The notes under the pieces were generated by a model, which saw nothing but the letters and a program-made list of their open reading frames with translations, was not told the origin of the DNA and did no database searches. This document shows positions 1 to 9,850 of a DNA stretch of 64,000 nucleotides, piece after piece. Each line of letters begins with the position of its first letter. Position 1 is the stretch's first letter. The stretch is from positions 26,764,189 through 26,828,188 of the forward strand of contig NC_087064.1 in assembly GCF_963678635.1 (NCBI RefSeq), read 5' to 3'. The position numbers were made by a program, and so were the translations under genes. This DNA comes from Symsagittifera roscoffensis. Its lineage: Eukaryota; Xenacoelomorpha; Acoela; Convolutidae.

Positions 1-351
1 TTTCATAGAACTCTGCGAATCGCAGGAACAACAATTATTTTAATCACTATTATTATATCCAAGCAGTCTTGTTTTAAATTAGTTTTCTATTTTTTAAGCT
101 TAACAACTAAGCGACGAATGGTCCCAAATGGTCGCGCCACGAAAAACACCGACCTATCTTTTTTGTTCGAGATGTTTTGTGCTTCCGGGTTGCGAGGCTG
201 CGACCCGCATTCCGCCCTTCTCTGCGTGCGGGTGAATATGTCTCAAAAATCGCAAAGGAGTGGAAGAAAAAATAAGTTGACCAAGTCTTCTGGAAAATGT
301 TCGATGGAGAGTTCATGAATTCTTTGAATTCCAAAGAAACACACTTGAAAG

Positions 352-607
352 TAGGGGCGGATCCATAATTTTCTCGAGGGGGACGGATTTCCAAAAAAAT
401 TTCGAAAATTTTGTCGACCTTTTGTTTTTATTTTTTAGGTCAACCAAATTGAGCTTTCCCAAAGCACTACAAAGACCCTGTTTTGGCCAAAACTTCTGCG
501 CCGCAGGCACAATTTAAAATAAACAGGCCAAAAAGGGGGGTTAGGCACTTTTTGGAAAATTTTGACCAAAAAAAAAATCGTTTTTTTTCGGCGCGCGCTC
601 CCCCCTC
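352..607 (+). repeat. GGGGCGGATC-type interspersed repeat (possible hAT-like MITE end)
   Basis: It starts with GGGGCGGATC, followed by ATTTTCTCGAGG, a G-run and CGGATTT, and it ends near a GGCGCGCGCTC/C-run segment. The same ordered blocks occur at 2267-2522 and, on the opposite strand, at 6958-7201. The superfamily is uncertain: the start resembles hAT-type MITE ends, but no target duplication was resolved. Confidence 0.55.
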
Positions 608-1158
608 AAAATTAGTATATATTGGTGACGAACTTTAACTTCGAAAGCATTTGCATATTTTCCTTATTTCATTAATTTTTAGTGTAAAAGCACATAAGAT
701 TTACAGTTTTTTGCAGCTGCTTTGATTTTGCACGTGATTCCATTAAAATTATCAAGCAAAAATATATGAAATTTTTTCATTATTTGGGACTTTTTAATCG
801 AGCGTTCACGTGGTCTCATAAAAAATAATGAAAAATACATGATGAAAATTCCCGCGTTCTATGATGGTCTCGAGCTGATCTCAAAAAAGGCGGTAGCCAG
901 GAGAAAGGCGAGAATGACAGGAGAAATCATGAGGTATTATTTGTTGTTGTCCCGAAGCCAGCTTTCGAAGCAATGATGGTATATTTTCCGCTAATTTTGT
1001 ACGTAGGCAAAGAAAAAATATATAAGTTACGTTTTATCGCGTGAGGCGTTTTATAGAGCAGGCTGGCTCTACATTTCTAGTAGCGCCCGATGCATTCATT
1101 TATATGACTGGTAGTTTGTTAATATATTTCATCTGACCAAAAGTTAATGAATTAGTTA

Positions 1159-1289
1159 TTGTTCCGAATCTCAAGGTTAAAAAGAATTCGCTTTGTTTTT
1201 ATTATATCTTCTTTTTTGTTATTAGTGCTCCATATACTTTAAAAGGCAGTCAGAACATTCAGGGCTTGCCCTGATACGAGCAGTTTTGT
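1159..1289 (+). mobile_element. Helentron-like non-autonomous element, internally deleted
   Basis: It begins TTGTTCCGAAT and ends with GGCAGTCAGAACATTCAGGG, a hairpin and ...GAGCAGTTTTG before TT. The right-hand copy of the duplication has the full-length version at 3062-3533, so about 350 bp have been lost here. Family features are described at 16335-16863. Confidence 0.7.
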
Positions 1290-1483
1290 TATTATTCTGT
1301 CCTCTTTATTTAAAAACAGAAAACATCCCGTACGCCAGAGCAAAGTACTAAATGTTGTGACTGCCCACTAACTGGTATCGAATAGTTGTTGCTTAACAAA
1401 TTATTAGAACACCATAAAAATTTTTTCAATTTTTCAAAAAATTCATCCATAATTTTATTTTAAATTACTCTTTAGAAATTAAA

Positions 1484-1765
1484 ATGCAATCCGAACATTC
1501 AGGATTCGCCCTGAAACGAGCAATTTTTAATCCGCGACTTTCAAAGAAAACGGAATAACGGAATACTAATGCTCAGTGTTGATTTTTTATTCAGTCAATT
1601 TTCGCCGGTCGACAAATTTTGTTTATACCCCATTTAAGATATGGACTTGCCTCCGATTATTTTTTGTAAGGTTCTGGGGGTTTGAAAAATGCCAAACTGG
1701 ACTAAATTGTGCGCGATTTGAAGAATTTATTCATCTTGCTGAGAGCGTAACGCGAATTATTGATG
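1484..1765 (+). mobile_element. Degenerate Helentron-like 3' end followed by a 5' part
   Basis: 1484-1531 is a decayed 3' end (ATTCAGGATTCGCCCTGAAAC, ACGAGCAAT). From about 1530 a second 5' part follows, with TAACGGAATACTAATGCTC and the internal block that is also present at 5640-5770 (a GTAACGCGAATTATT motif). The arrangement is end-to-start, like the tandem copies at 16.3-17.3 kb. Confidence 0.45.
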
Positions 1766-2266
1766 CTTGGCGAACTATCCCGCACAACGAAATCACTCCA
1801 ACTGGAAATGAGGTTAAGTAATCAGATCTGTCGCATTAATTTCGTACGACTCATCATTTCACATTTGATATTGTCCAAAAGAGGAACGGACCATGCTTAG
1901 ACAGGCTGAATAGCCTTTCATAGAACTCTGCGAATCGCAGGAACAACAATTATTTTAATCACTATTATTATATCCAAGCAGTCTTGTTTTAAATTAGTTT
2001 TCTATTTTTTAAGCTTAACAAGTAAGCGACGAATGGTCCCAAATGGTCGCGCCACGAAAAACACCGACCTATCTTTTTTGTTCGAGATGTTTTGTGCTTC
2101 CGGGTTGCGAGGCTGCGACCCGCATTCCGCCCTTCTCTGCGTGCGGGTGAATATGTCTCAAAAATCGCAAAGGAGTGGAAGAAAAAATAAGTTGACCAAG
2201 TCTTCTGGAAAATGTTCGATGGAGAGTTCATGAATTCTTTGAATTCCAAAGAAACACACTTGAAAG

Positions 2267-2522
2267 TAGGGGCGGATCCATAATTTTCTCGAGGGGGACG
2301 GATTTCCAAAAAAATTTCGAAAATTTTGTCGACCTTTTGTTTTTATTTTTTAGGTCAACCAAATTGAGCTTTCCCAAAGCACTACAAAGACCCTGTTTTG
2401 GCCAAAACTTCTGCGCCGCAGGCACAATTTAAAATAAACAGGCCAAAAAGGGGGGTTAGGCACTTTTTGGAAAATTTTGACCAAAAAAAAATCGTTTTTT
2501 TTTCGGCGCGCGCTCCCCCCTC
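2267..2522 (+). repeat. GGGGCGGATC-type interspersed repeat, second copy
   Basis: Near-identical to 352-607 because it lies inside the tandem duplication. Confidence 0.55.
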
Positions 2523-3061
2523 AAAATTAGTATATATTGGTGACGAACTTTAACTTCGAAAGCATTTGCATATTTTCCTTATTTCATTAATTTTTAGTGT
2601 AAAAGCACATAAGATTTACAGTTTTTTGCAGCTGCTTTGATTTTGCACGTGATTCCATTAAAATTATCAAGCAAAAATATATGAAATTTTTTCATTATTT
2701 GGGACTTTTTAATCGAGCGTTCACGTGGTCTCATAAAAAATAATGAAAAATACATGATGAAAATTCCCGCGTTCTATGATGGTCTCGAGCTGATCTCAAA
2801 AAAGGCGGTAGCCAGGAGAAAGGCGAGAATGACAGGAGAAATCATGAGGTAACATTTGTTGTTGTCCCTAAGCCAGCTTTAGAAGCAATGATGGTATATT
2901 TTCCGCTAATTTTGTACATAGGCGCAGAAAAAATATATAAGTTACATTTTACCGCGTGAGGAACGACGCTATTTGCTAGTAGCGCCCGATGCATTCATGC
3001 ATTATTTGACTGGTGGTTTTGTTAATATATTTCATCTGACCAAAAGTTAATGAATTAGTTA

Positions 3062-3533
3062 TTGTTCCGAATTTCGTTACAAGAGTAACGGAATACTTGT
3101 GCTCGGGGTGGTTTTTTATCCTAAAAATTTTCGACTATTTTATTAGCAATTTTTTAGGGAGTTTTTTAAAAAACTTATTCGAAAACTATTGCTGTCCTAA
3201 ATTCAAATTTAAAATGATAATTCGTAAAGTTGTGGCGCTAAAACTGCCTATTTGGAACGATTAACGCGCGATTTATTTCTGCTATTCACGCGTCAGTAGA
3301 GATTTAATTCGTCTTAGAAATTGTTCCAAATTTATTGAACGAAGCTCATTTGCCGTAATTGATTTGTTACTAGAGCGAAATCTATCACTTTGTACTTAAG
3401 ATGGGGCAAAAAATCCCAAGTTTAAAAAGAATTCACTTTGTTTTTATTATATCTTCTTTTATGTTACTAGTGCTCCATATACTTTAAAAGGCAGTCAGAA
3501 CATTCAGGGCTTGCCCTGATACAAGCAGTTTTG
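3062..3533 (+). mobile_element. Helentron-like non-autonomous element
   Basis: 5' end TTGTTCCGAATTTCG, then an AACGGAATACTTGTGCTCGG block, a middle block with ATTAACGCGCG, and the 3' end GGCAGTCAGAACATTCAGGG, hairpin CAGGGCTTGCCCTG and CAAGCAGTTTTG|TT. No coding capacity. Confidence 0.75.
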
Positions 3534-3869
3534 TTATTATTCTGTCCTCTTTATTTAAAAAACAGAAAACATCCCGAACACCAGAGCAAAGTACTAAATG
3601 TTGTGACTGCCCACTAACTGGTATCGAATACTTGTTGCTTAACAAATTATTAGAACACCATAAATTTTGCACAATATCAAACATCAAGAGTTAAAATTTG
3701 AGTAGTACGACCAATTAGCTTGTCTCAAAACATTTTCAAAAATTATTGTGTGCTCACCAGGCATAAAAAAACCGTATTACGCTTTCAGTATTCTGAACAA
3801 AGTTTTCACGGCGCACTTAAATTATTCTAGAGCATGGTCAAATAGCCAATGTTTGAGTTCCCAGAATTT

Positions 3870-4015
3870 TTAGATAAGAAGATTGAAATAGTTTTTTTTG
3901 AATTCAAGCAATCGATATTTTCAATGGATATAAAACTTTTTTTTGTAATGACAACAATTTAGATCGCCGAAGTTCAACTGACTAAATAAAACCACCCCAA
4001 GCATGGACACTACAT
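3870..4015 (-). mobile_element. Diverged Helentron-like 5'-end fragment
   Basis: Read on the minus strand it carries a GCTTGGGGTGGTTTTATT block equivalent to the GCTCGGGGTGG block of the main family. It shares the order of blocks (CGCCGAAGTTCAACTGACT, CCACCCCAAGC) with 18460-18590. Confidence 0.35.
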
Positions 4016-4082
4016 ATTTCTATTCAATCGCGTCAATTTTTTAAGTAAAAAGTTTAGCAAAAAACTCAAACAAGTAGCGGGT

Positions 4083-4275
4083 TTAGGGAAGGCGGACGCC
4101 CCCCCCCCCCCCCTCAGGGATTTGACCCCCTGACTAGCCAAAGGGTCCCCTTCGGTACCATTTTTAAGACTTCCCGTTTTTGGCTGACAGACCACTGACC
4201 ATAAAACATTTCTAAAGGCGTCCTTGGCGCCAATCTATACCATAACTGAGAATGAAGCGCGCGCCAAAAAAACAC
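4083..4275 (-). repeat. C-tract and fragment of the GGGGCGGATC-type repeat
   Basis: Contains a run of about 14 C, the phrase CAGGGATTTGACCCCCTGAC and GCGCGCGCCAAAAAAACACG. The same phrases occur in the 6958-7201 element. Boundaries are uncertain. Confidence 0.35.
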
Positions 4276-4322
4276 GATCAAAAACTGATAGATAAATTGT
4301 AAATTAACTGCCCAATATAATA

Positions 4323-4348
4323 GAGGAGTCAGTTCGAGTCCCAGATAA
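4323..4348 (+). repeat. tRNA B-box-like segment 1
   Basis: Contains CAGTTCGAGTCCCAGATA, which resembles a tRNA T-arm/B box (GTTCGAxTCC). The same phrase preceded by GTAGT or GGAGT occurs at 5085-5107. No full tRNA cloverleaf was found, so this may be a remnant of a tRNA-derived SINE. Confidence 0.3.
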
Positions 4349-4349
4349 A

Positions 4350-5084
4350 ACCGTACAGTTTTTCAACTCATTTTTAATCTGAGACGATAAACTTTGATGT
4401 GGTTCTGTACTTACAAAATAAGAAGGTCTGCCTTATTACTAAAACCATCGCAACGTGATTGGCACAATTACTTCTTAAATGTTTTGCACATAACCCGGAA
4501 AACCACAATCTCGCAAAAATGTTGTTGTTTGTTCTTCGTTTTTTTTTAAAATTGAAAATTGGTTCCAAGCTAGGTAAAATGCAAGTTAGAAGTTAAACTT
4601 TGTTGATTTCCCTGGGAGAACAGATTGTTTTGAAAATTTTAAAAGTTGTTAAAAAATTTTAAGTTTTTTTTAAAAGTGCTAAGCTTTTTATGTTTTTAAA
4701 TAATTCATTGTATAACGTATTTGAATGGTTCAAATTTTCATTCATGACCAGAAAATTTTTTTTTTCATAATAACCAAACATATGTTCAGTTTGAATCGAA
4801 ATGAAACATTCGTATACTCTAAGCTAAGAAAGATAAACGACTCTGGTTGCAGTGATATCACTCATTTAACCAATTGTTTCGAATAGAAATAATTAGGAGG
4901 CTGCTTAAATTATTTTATTGAAACTGTTTTTTTGTTTGTTTTTTTTTTCATTTTTGTCCGCGCCGTCCTTTAAATGATTTTTTATTCTTTCATAATATAT
5001 CTTTCTTCTCTTCTTCACTGTCATATACCGTGGCTACACAAGTAAAGGATAGTGAAATGGTAATTTAATAGCTCACTATATCAG
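4350..5084. other. AT-rich stretch without recognisable gene
   Basis: Only short ORFs with no recognisable domain and several T or A tracts. Nothing else was seen. Confidence 0.5.
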
Positions 5085-5110
5085 AGTAGTCAGTTCGAGT
5101 CCCAGATACG
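5045..5110 (+). repeat. tRNA-like segment 2 (A- and B-box-like)
   Basis: TAGTGAAATGG near 5049 resembles an A box, and AGTTCGAGTCCCAGATAC at about 5090 resembles a B box, roughly 40 nt apart. The stems do not pair well enough for a functional tRNA, so a SINE head or pseudo-tRNA is the better reading. Confidence 0.3.
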
Positions 5111-5624
5111 TCAGCTCAAGCTCTTTTTACAACTTTTCAATTGGATCGATTTGAAATTCTTGAATTTTTCACAATGAGTTTGTCTGCAATGTTTTTCAAA
5201 TGATTGAAGTTGCACTAATATATTAGGCGGTTCAGCGTCTACGCAGGGGCTAAAGCGGAACAACTCTACAGACAAATTTTCATCTAAGAATTTATCTTCA
5301 AAATATTGCGTTGTTCGGCAGTTAAAATTTTGCATTTTGTTTTATCATTGTAACTTGCTTGGCACAGTTAGTGGCACGGGTGATTGGTGAGTAGTACTTC
5401 ATGGTTCTAGTCCAAATGGGAACCCAAATGAAGGGTTCGAAATCACAGAGATGCAACTGTGAGGAGATAAAGCAGAGCGTGCAATAAGCAAAAAACCAAG
5501 AACGCAGATTGCGCCTCGTGCCCTGACCCTTCTTGGTGTGTTTTTTTTCCGTCCATTTTCGGCAATCGAAACAACCACTTTTCTTAACAATATTTTTTCT
5601 GTCCCATTAATGACTCCCTAAAAC
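5111..5624. other. Stretch without recognisable gene
   Basis: Short ORFs on the minus strand (for example 5111-5335 and 5399-5590) have no recognisable domain and no supporting splice sites. Confidence 0.4.
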
Positions 5625-5892
5625 CAAATTGAGAAAAACTATATTACCTCAGATCATTTTTTGCAAAGTTCTGGACGTTTGAAAATTGCCAGTTTGGACG
5701 TGCTTTGGACTAATTTATGCACACTTTGAAGATTTTATCAATAGCCCTGACAGCGTAACGCGAATTATTTATGCGTGTTGAATTATACCGTACAAAAAAT
5801 TGTAAATACTTAATTGTCCCAAAAATCTATTCGTTGCAGATTAGGGGCAGTCGGAACATTCAGGGCTTTGCCCTGATGCACGAGCAGTCTTG
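5625..5892 (+). mobile_element. Helentron-like element, diverged subfamily
   Basis: The 3' end is well preserved: GGGGCAGTCGGAACATTCAGG, hairpin CAGGGCTTTGCCCTG, GCACGAGCAGTCTTG|TT. The upstream body (GTAACGCGAATTATTTATGC) matches the body at 1640-1765. Confidence 0.6.
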
Positions 5893-6709
5893 TTTGATTA
5901 TTATTAGTTTGTCGACCTAGATTCCGCAATTTCGATTAAGTTGTTTTCTGCTTAATTTTGAGCTTAGTTTTCACGTTGCTACTTCCGTGAACCATAAACC
6001 TCTACTCAATTGGCCTTCAAATTCCTATAGGGAGAGAACTCAACTCAAAGTTTAGAGCTTTTTGCTAAAGAAGGGCAAACAATTTGATCATGGAGTCGCC
6101 CAGAAACAAATTAGATCAAACGTAAACATAATAGATCTAATAGAAGAATCAATAAAAGCCAGCGAATGGTTTTGCTTTGATCCAATCATAAATGGGTTTC
6201 AAGGGAATGATAACGTGATAACTTCATGTGGGTCTGTGATTAAAACAAAATCGAATCCATGAAAATGCATATACCCAACAATTATTTATTGTATTTAGCA
6301 TGCATTAGAAAATTGTAAATAGTTATTTTGTACTTATCATAAAAGTTTCATATTAACTGCGTCTCGGAGAAAAAAAATTAAAAAAATATTTTGAAGTCCT
6401 AGAGCGCATCAATGGTAAACAGAACCAAAATTGCGCTAATACGTTTATTGTTTTCAAAAAACTGTGAAATTGAACAACTTGCAATAAAATGAGTCAAAAT
6501 GAGTGTTGTTTTCCATGAGTTTTTCACAAATGTCATTTTTAGGCAGTTTATGTCATTTTAGGACGTTTAAGTTACGTTTTTTGACAATGGTTTTACACTC
6601 TGAAAGTTACTCTCTCTTACACCCTTTTACACTCTGGTGATGGTTATTCTGATAAAATCTCTGAAAATTATGATTCAATGAATTTCAGATTATTTTGACC
6701 AAATAGAGA
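5893..6709. other. Stretch without recognisable gene
   Basis: Holds an ORF of 66 codons at 6062-6262 (+) that matches nothing I know and has no coding context. The rest is AT-rich. Confidence 0.4.
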
Positions 6710-7235
6710 CAAGACTGTTTGTATCAGGGCGAAGCTCTGGCTGTTCCGACTGCCTTTTAAAATCTATGGAGCAGCAATGACATGAATGTAATTAAAAATT
6801 AAATGTAATTAAAAAAAATATAATAGTAATAAAATAAATTTTTTTTTTAAGTTTGAGATTTTTTTGTGAAAATCTTCCCCCCACAAGCCATATAAAGTAC
6901 AAAGTGATAAATTTTGCTCCTATCAACAAGTCAATTATGGCACATAAGCTTCCTTCAAAAAATTCGACCCCTCCTTTAAACAATTCGACCCCCTGCCAAT
7001 TCGACCCCCTGCGAATTCGACCCCCTGCCCTCAGGGATTCGACCCCCTACCTACCCAAGCGCGCGCCAAAAAAACGCGATTTTTTTGTCAAAATTCTCGA
7101 AAATCAATTTGGTCAAAAAACAAAGGTCGTCAAAGTTTTCGAAAACTTGTTGAAAATCCGCCCCCCCCCCCTCCTCGAGAAAATCCTAGATCCGCCCCTG
7201 GCCAAAATGGCAATCTTTCAAGCGTTTCGTGTTGG
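6710..7235 (-). mobile_element. Helentron-like element (minus), interrupted by another repeat
   Basis: On the minus strand the 3' end is at the left: CAAGACTG, a hairpin (CAGGGCGAAGCTCTG, decayed) and TGTTCCGACTGCCTTTTAAA. The body continues to the ACATAAGCTTCCTTC block near 6955, is interrupted by the GGGGCGGATC-type repeat, and resumes with CCAAAATGGCAATCTTTC at 7202. Confidence 0.6.
6958..7201 (-). repeat. GGGGCGGATC-type repeat nested in a Helentron-like element
   Basis: The minus strand starts CAGGGGCGGATCTAGGATTT, then a G-run and GGCGGATTTTC. At its other end it has about five tandem GGGGGTCGAATT-like units (6965-7050 on the plus strand as AATTCGACCCC). It replaces or displaces about 140 bp of the host element. 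Confidence 0.5.
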
Positions 7236-7957
7236 TTACTGGGTGTACTTGCCTGAAGCCCACATGTAATGAAAAACTCGTGAGCTAGCGCCAACGCATA
7301 GTTTCGGTAGCAAATTGATCTGGCAAATTAAAATGAAGTTAGGTATGTGATCAAAATATTGCGTCAGCAGAAACGAGTTTCATCACTTTCTACCTGAAAT
7401 TATTGTGGGGGAAGATTTCTTAAATAAAAACTGAAATTGTGTTCAAAATTGTTTTTCACCAAAAGCTACTATAGACATGTTAAATGGTAGTAAAAGTTCT
7501 TAGTGTTCCATCCGGATATCAAAACTTTGCATGATTTTCGTCGACTTCACTTCGAACCCAATTAGTATCTGTTTCAGTTGCTATCTGAAGAGTATCCGCT
7601 TTCTTGACCAGGCATGACTAAATGCTGTTTAACTTTTATGGTCAGCGATGTCAGAGCTAGCTTAAGCCAAGCGTGATTGGGACAAAAGTAATTGCGATGA
7701 TCTGGCCATCTTTTTTATTTATGTTTCCAGAAATTAAAAAAAAATTAGATCTTATGAATTCACGGAGTTGAAATATTATGCTGGGAGTTCCTATGCGTAG
7801 TGCTGCGGCTACAGTAACCTTGAGGTAAACTTCACGTTTTATATTTGTTTTGTTGAGCGTGTGCACAAAAGACAAAAAAGATCAGTCTGAAGTTGCTATT
7901 TGAAAATTCTTATTGGTTTAATTTTTTAAGCTCATAGTCAACTTCTGACAGTATCAC
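7236..7957. other. Stretch without recognisable gene
   Basis: AT-rich, with one minus-strand ORF (7657-7875) without a recognisable domain. Nothing else was seen. Confidence 0.4.
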
Positions 7958-8850
7958 ATGACGCAGTCAACAGGATTCCTGTCTCAATACATTAGAACTC
8001 ACATGAGGAGTCCTGTTTTCAGGACTACGACGAACTCCGATCCACACTGGAACTTTAAAATTTGTTTTGACCAGTTTAAAATGGCAGTGACTGTGAAAAA
8101 GAACGTGAATCCAGAAAAACTATTGGAGGAGACAAAACCAGTCTTGGAAGAGCCAGTTCCGAGACCATAAATTCCTCCAACGAATGAAGACGCTTTAGCA
8201 CTCACTGAACGAGAAGCAACAGACAAATTGGCGAGGGACAAAGTCCTGCTCGAGAAGGAGAGAGAAGAGAAAGAGGGCCTAAGGTCGGTCGGTCATAACG
8301 AGTAATTCAAGGAAGTCCGAAACGCCTGGCATTGCGGTTTTACTTAGCACTGGGTACTGAAGGACATAAGATTTAACCGAAAAAACCCACATGTGGAAGT
8401 TTCCAAATTAGAGCTTAAAGAGATGTATAAGGTTATATTGGCTAAAGCTTCCTTTGAAAAAGCGCGAAACGTTACAAACGAAAAATATAACTTTGTAAAA
8501 GATTGGAAGAAACAGGAGAAACTCTGGAATCATGTCACGCAGCACTAACTGCACAAGCAGCAAGGGTAGAATTGGAAACTCTTGAAGACAAACTAGTACA
8601 AGACTTTTTCATTTCGAAGATGAGAAACACTGTACTACAAGATAGACTAACATTCAAAACATTTTAGCCCGACGAAGTACTGAAAACAGTTCTGAAGTTC
8701 GAGCAGAGTAAGCAAACTACACAAGCGTTTTACAGGTCAAATGCTACTACTGCGAGTGCAGGTCATTTCGCGGGGCCACCGATTAAGATAAAACAAGATC
8801 ACAATGACAAAAAACAACAAATAGAACCAAAATTACAGAGGACCGAATAG
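7958..8850 (+). pseudogene. Decayed Ty3/Gypsy-type gag
   Basis: The plus strand reads as a retrotransposon Gag in pieces. The clearest part lies at about 8515-8730, where the translation contains ESCHAALTAQAARVELETLE followed by a block of the type LxDxLVxDFFISKMRN and KTVLKFEQSKQ. This is the usual Gag pattern of a core helix, a 'D-x-x-I-R-D-R-hydrophobic' segment and an 'A-L-x-x-A-x-x-x-E' helix. Frameshifts and in-frame stops (for example TAA near 8168 and TAG near 8667) break it. No protease or RT follows. Identification rests on pattern resemblance only, and the edges are approximate. Confidence 0.5.
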
Positions 8851-8959
8851 AAATAGGTACCAATCCGTTCTAAGAGAGCTTGTTAAAATTGATAAGATAA
8901 AATTGATAAAAAGAAAAAATGAAAATTTTTGATATTTTTTGTCATTTATTCAAGCAAAA

Positions 8960-9018
8960 TTTTTTTAGTTTGCTTTAAAGTGCAGTCGGTACAGTCTGGT
9001 ATACCAGTCGTCTTGTCT
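8960..9018 (+). mobile_element. Variant Helentron-like 3' end with a different hairpin
   Basis: AAGTGCAGTCGGTACAG, then the perfect palindrome CTGGTATACCAG, then TCGTCTTG|T. The terminal layout is the same as in the main family, but the hairpin sequence is different. A related end is at 32088-32126. Confidence 0.45.
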
Positions 9019-9749
9019 TTCTTTCTTCCGTGTAATTTGTCAGGTTTCGAGAAAGTAAATTTATCCCATCCATAGTAGTGCTGTACATTCAGTTTGAGTT
9101 TTTGTGCGTTCAATTCCGTTGATAAATCATTAATTATTATTCATTGCTCATTGTCCCAATTTGATTTCAGCAGTTCAGTTTAATATTGAATATTTATTTG
9201 GGAAGTTGACCAGGAGTTTATGAGCACTTTCAAAAAATCTGAGTTGCTGAAAGTTCAGACACTGAGCACGGTGTCGGAGTTCTCGCCTCCCGCGTGTTCT
9301 GTCGTGTTTACTTATCCAAGTGATCACTCATGTGACAGAGAGTACAACTGGCCATCAAGCAGCACCCCACGACACAGTCCTCACGGCCACTACCTGAGGT
9401 ATTTTTCTGAGCTCGCATTCGGTACCGGCGATTAAAGCATTCGCCAGCACGATAGAAACAGCTCCTTCGATCAGAACACACACGCAGATCATTGGCTGCA
9501 ACAAGCTTTTTTCCAGTTTCTTCCCCTCCCTTCCCCCTGATAGTCTTCCATAAATCAACCAAAACAAATCTGGTCGACCAAAAAATGCTCCTCTTCAAAA
9601 AGGTTATATCAAATTGTTAAGTATAATTATAATAACAACCACCAAATGGCTGTTTTTCCGAGTCAGAGCGCGAGGGGGTCGAGGATCTTGGTTTTTTGCC
9701 ACCTGGACTGAATCAAAAACTATCATATTCACAGCCCGTATGAAACTGC
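9019..9749. other. Stretch without recognisable gene
   Basis: ORFs at 9220-9435 (+) and 9308-9598 (-) overlap each other and show no recognisable domain. The composition is less AT-rich around 9240-9580, so an unrecognised exon or old repeat cannot be excluded. Confidence 0.3.
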
Positions 9750-9850
9750 CTATCCTTAACGGGATTCGAACTCATATCTACTGCGGTCCATTCAGATGCT
9801 TTGAGCTCTGGGTTATTAGTGCTACACAATTGCTCACATCTTCCAATTAC
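9750..9850 (-). repeat. tRNA-derived SINE head (minus strand)
   Basis: The minus strand reads GTGAGCAATTGTGTAGCACT, then CAGAGCTCAAAGCATCTG, then ATGAGTTCGAATCCCGTTAA. The last contains a good B box (GTTCGAATCCC), and the spacing suits a tRNA with a long variable arm (Leu/Ser class). The anticodon stem is only about 4 bp, so a functional tRNA is unlikely. The following sequence would be the SINE body. Confidence 0.45.

Larger units (their letters stand above)
1..1420. repeat. Tandem duplication, left copy (truncated by window edge)
   Basis: Bases 1-1420 match 1916-3665 in the same orientation, with a period of 1,915 bp at the start. The first ~925 bp are almost identical between copies, while the last ~490 bp differ at many positions. 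A ~350-bp stretch present in the right copy is missing here (inside the Helentron-like element at 1159-1289). No gene was found: the short ORFs in this copy are all repeated in the other copy and look like chance ORFs. Confidence 0.93.
1916..3665. repeat. Tandem duplication, right copy
   Basis: Same orientation as 1-1420. It holds the same chance ORFs, the same GGGGCGGATC repeat and a full-length Helentron-like element. Homology ends near 3665, just after the shared ATTAGAACACCATAAA. Confidence 0.93.

Noticed and set aside
107-2425. Repeated ORFs of 65-106 codons on both strands at 107-510 and 1989-2425
   Set aside because: Same bases duplicated in the tandem repeat, open on both strands, no domain; chance ORFs inside interspersed repeats.
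9758-9850. Functional tRNA gene on the minus strand
   Set aside because: B box is good but the anticodon stem and acceptor pairing are too weak; better explained as a SINE head.
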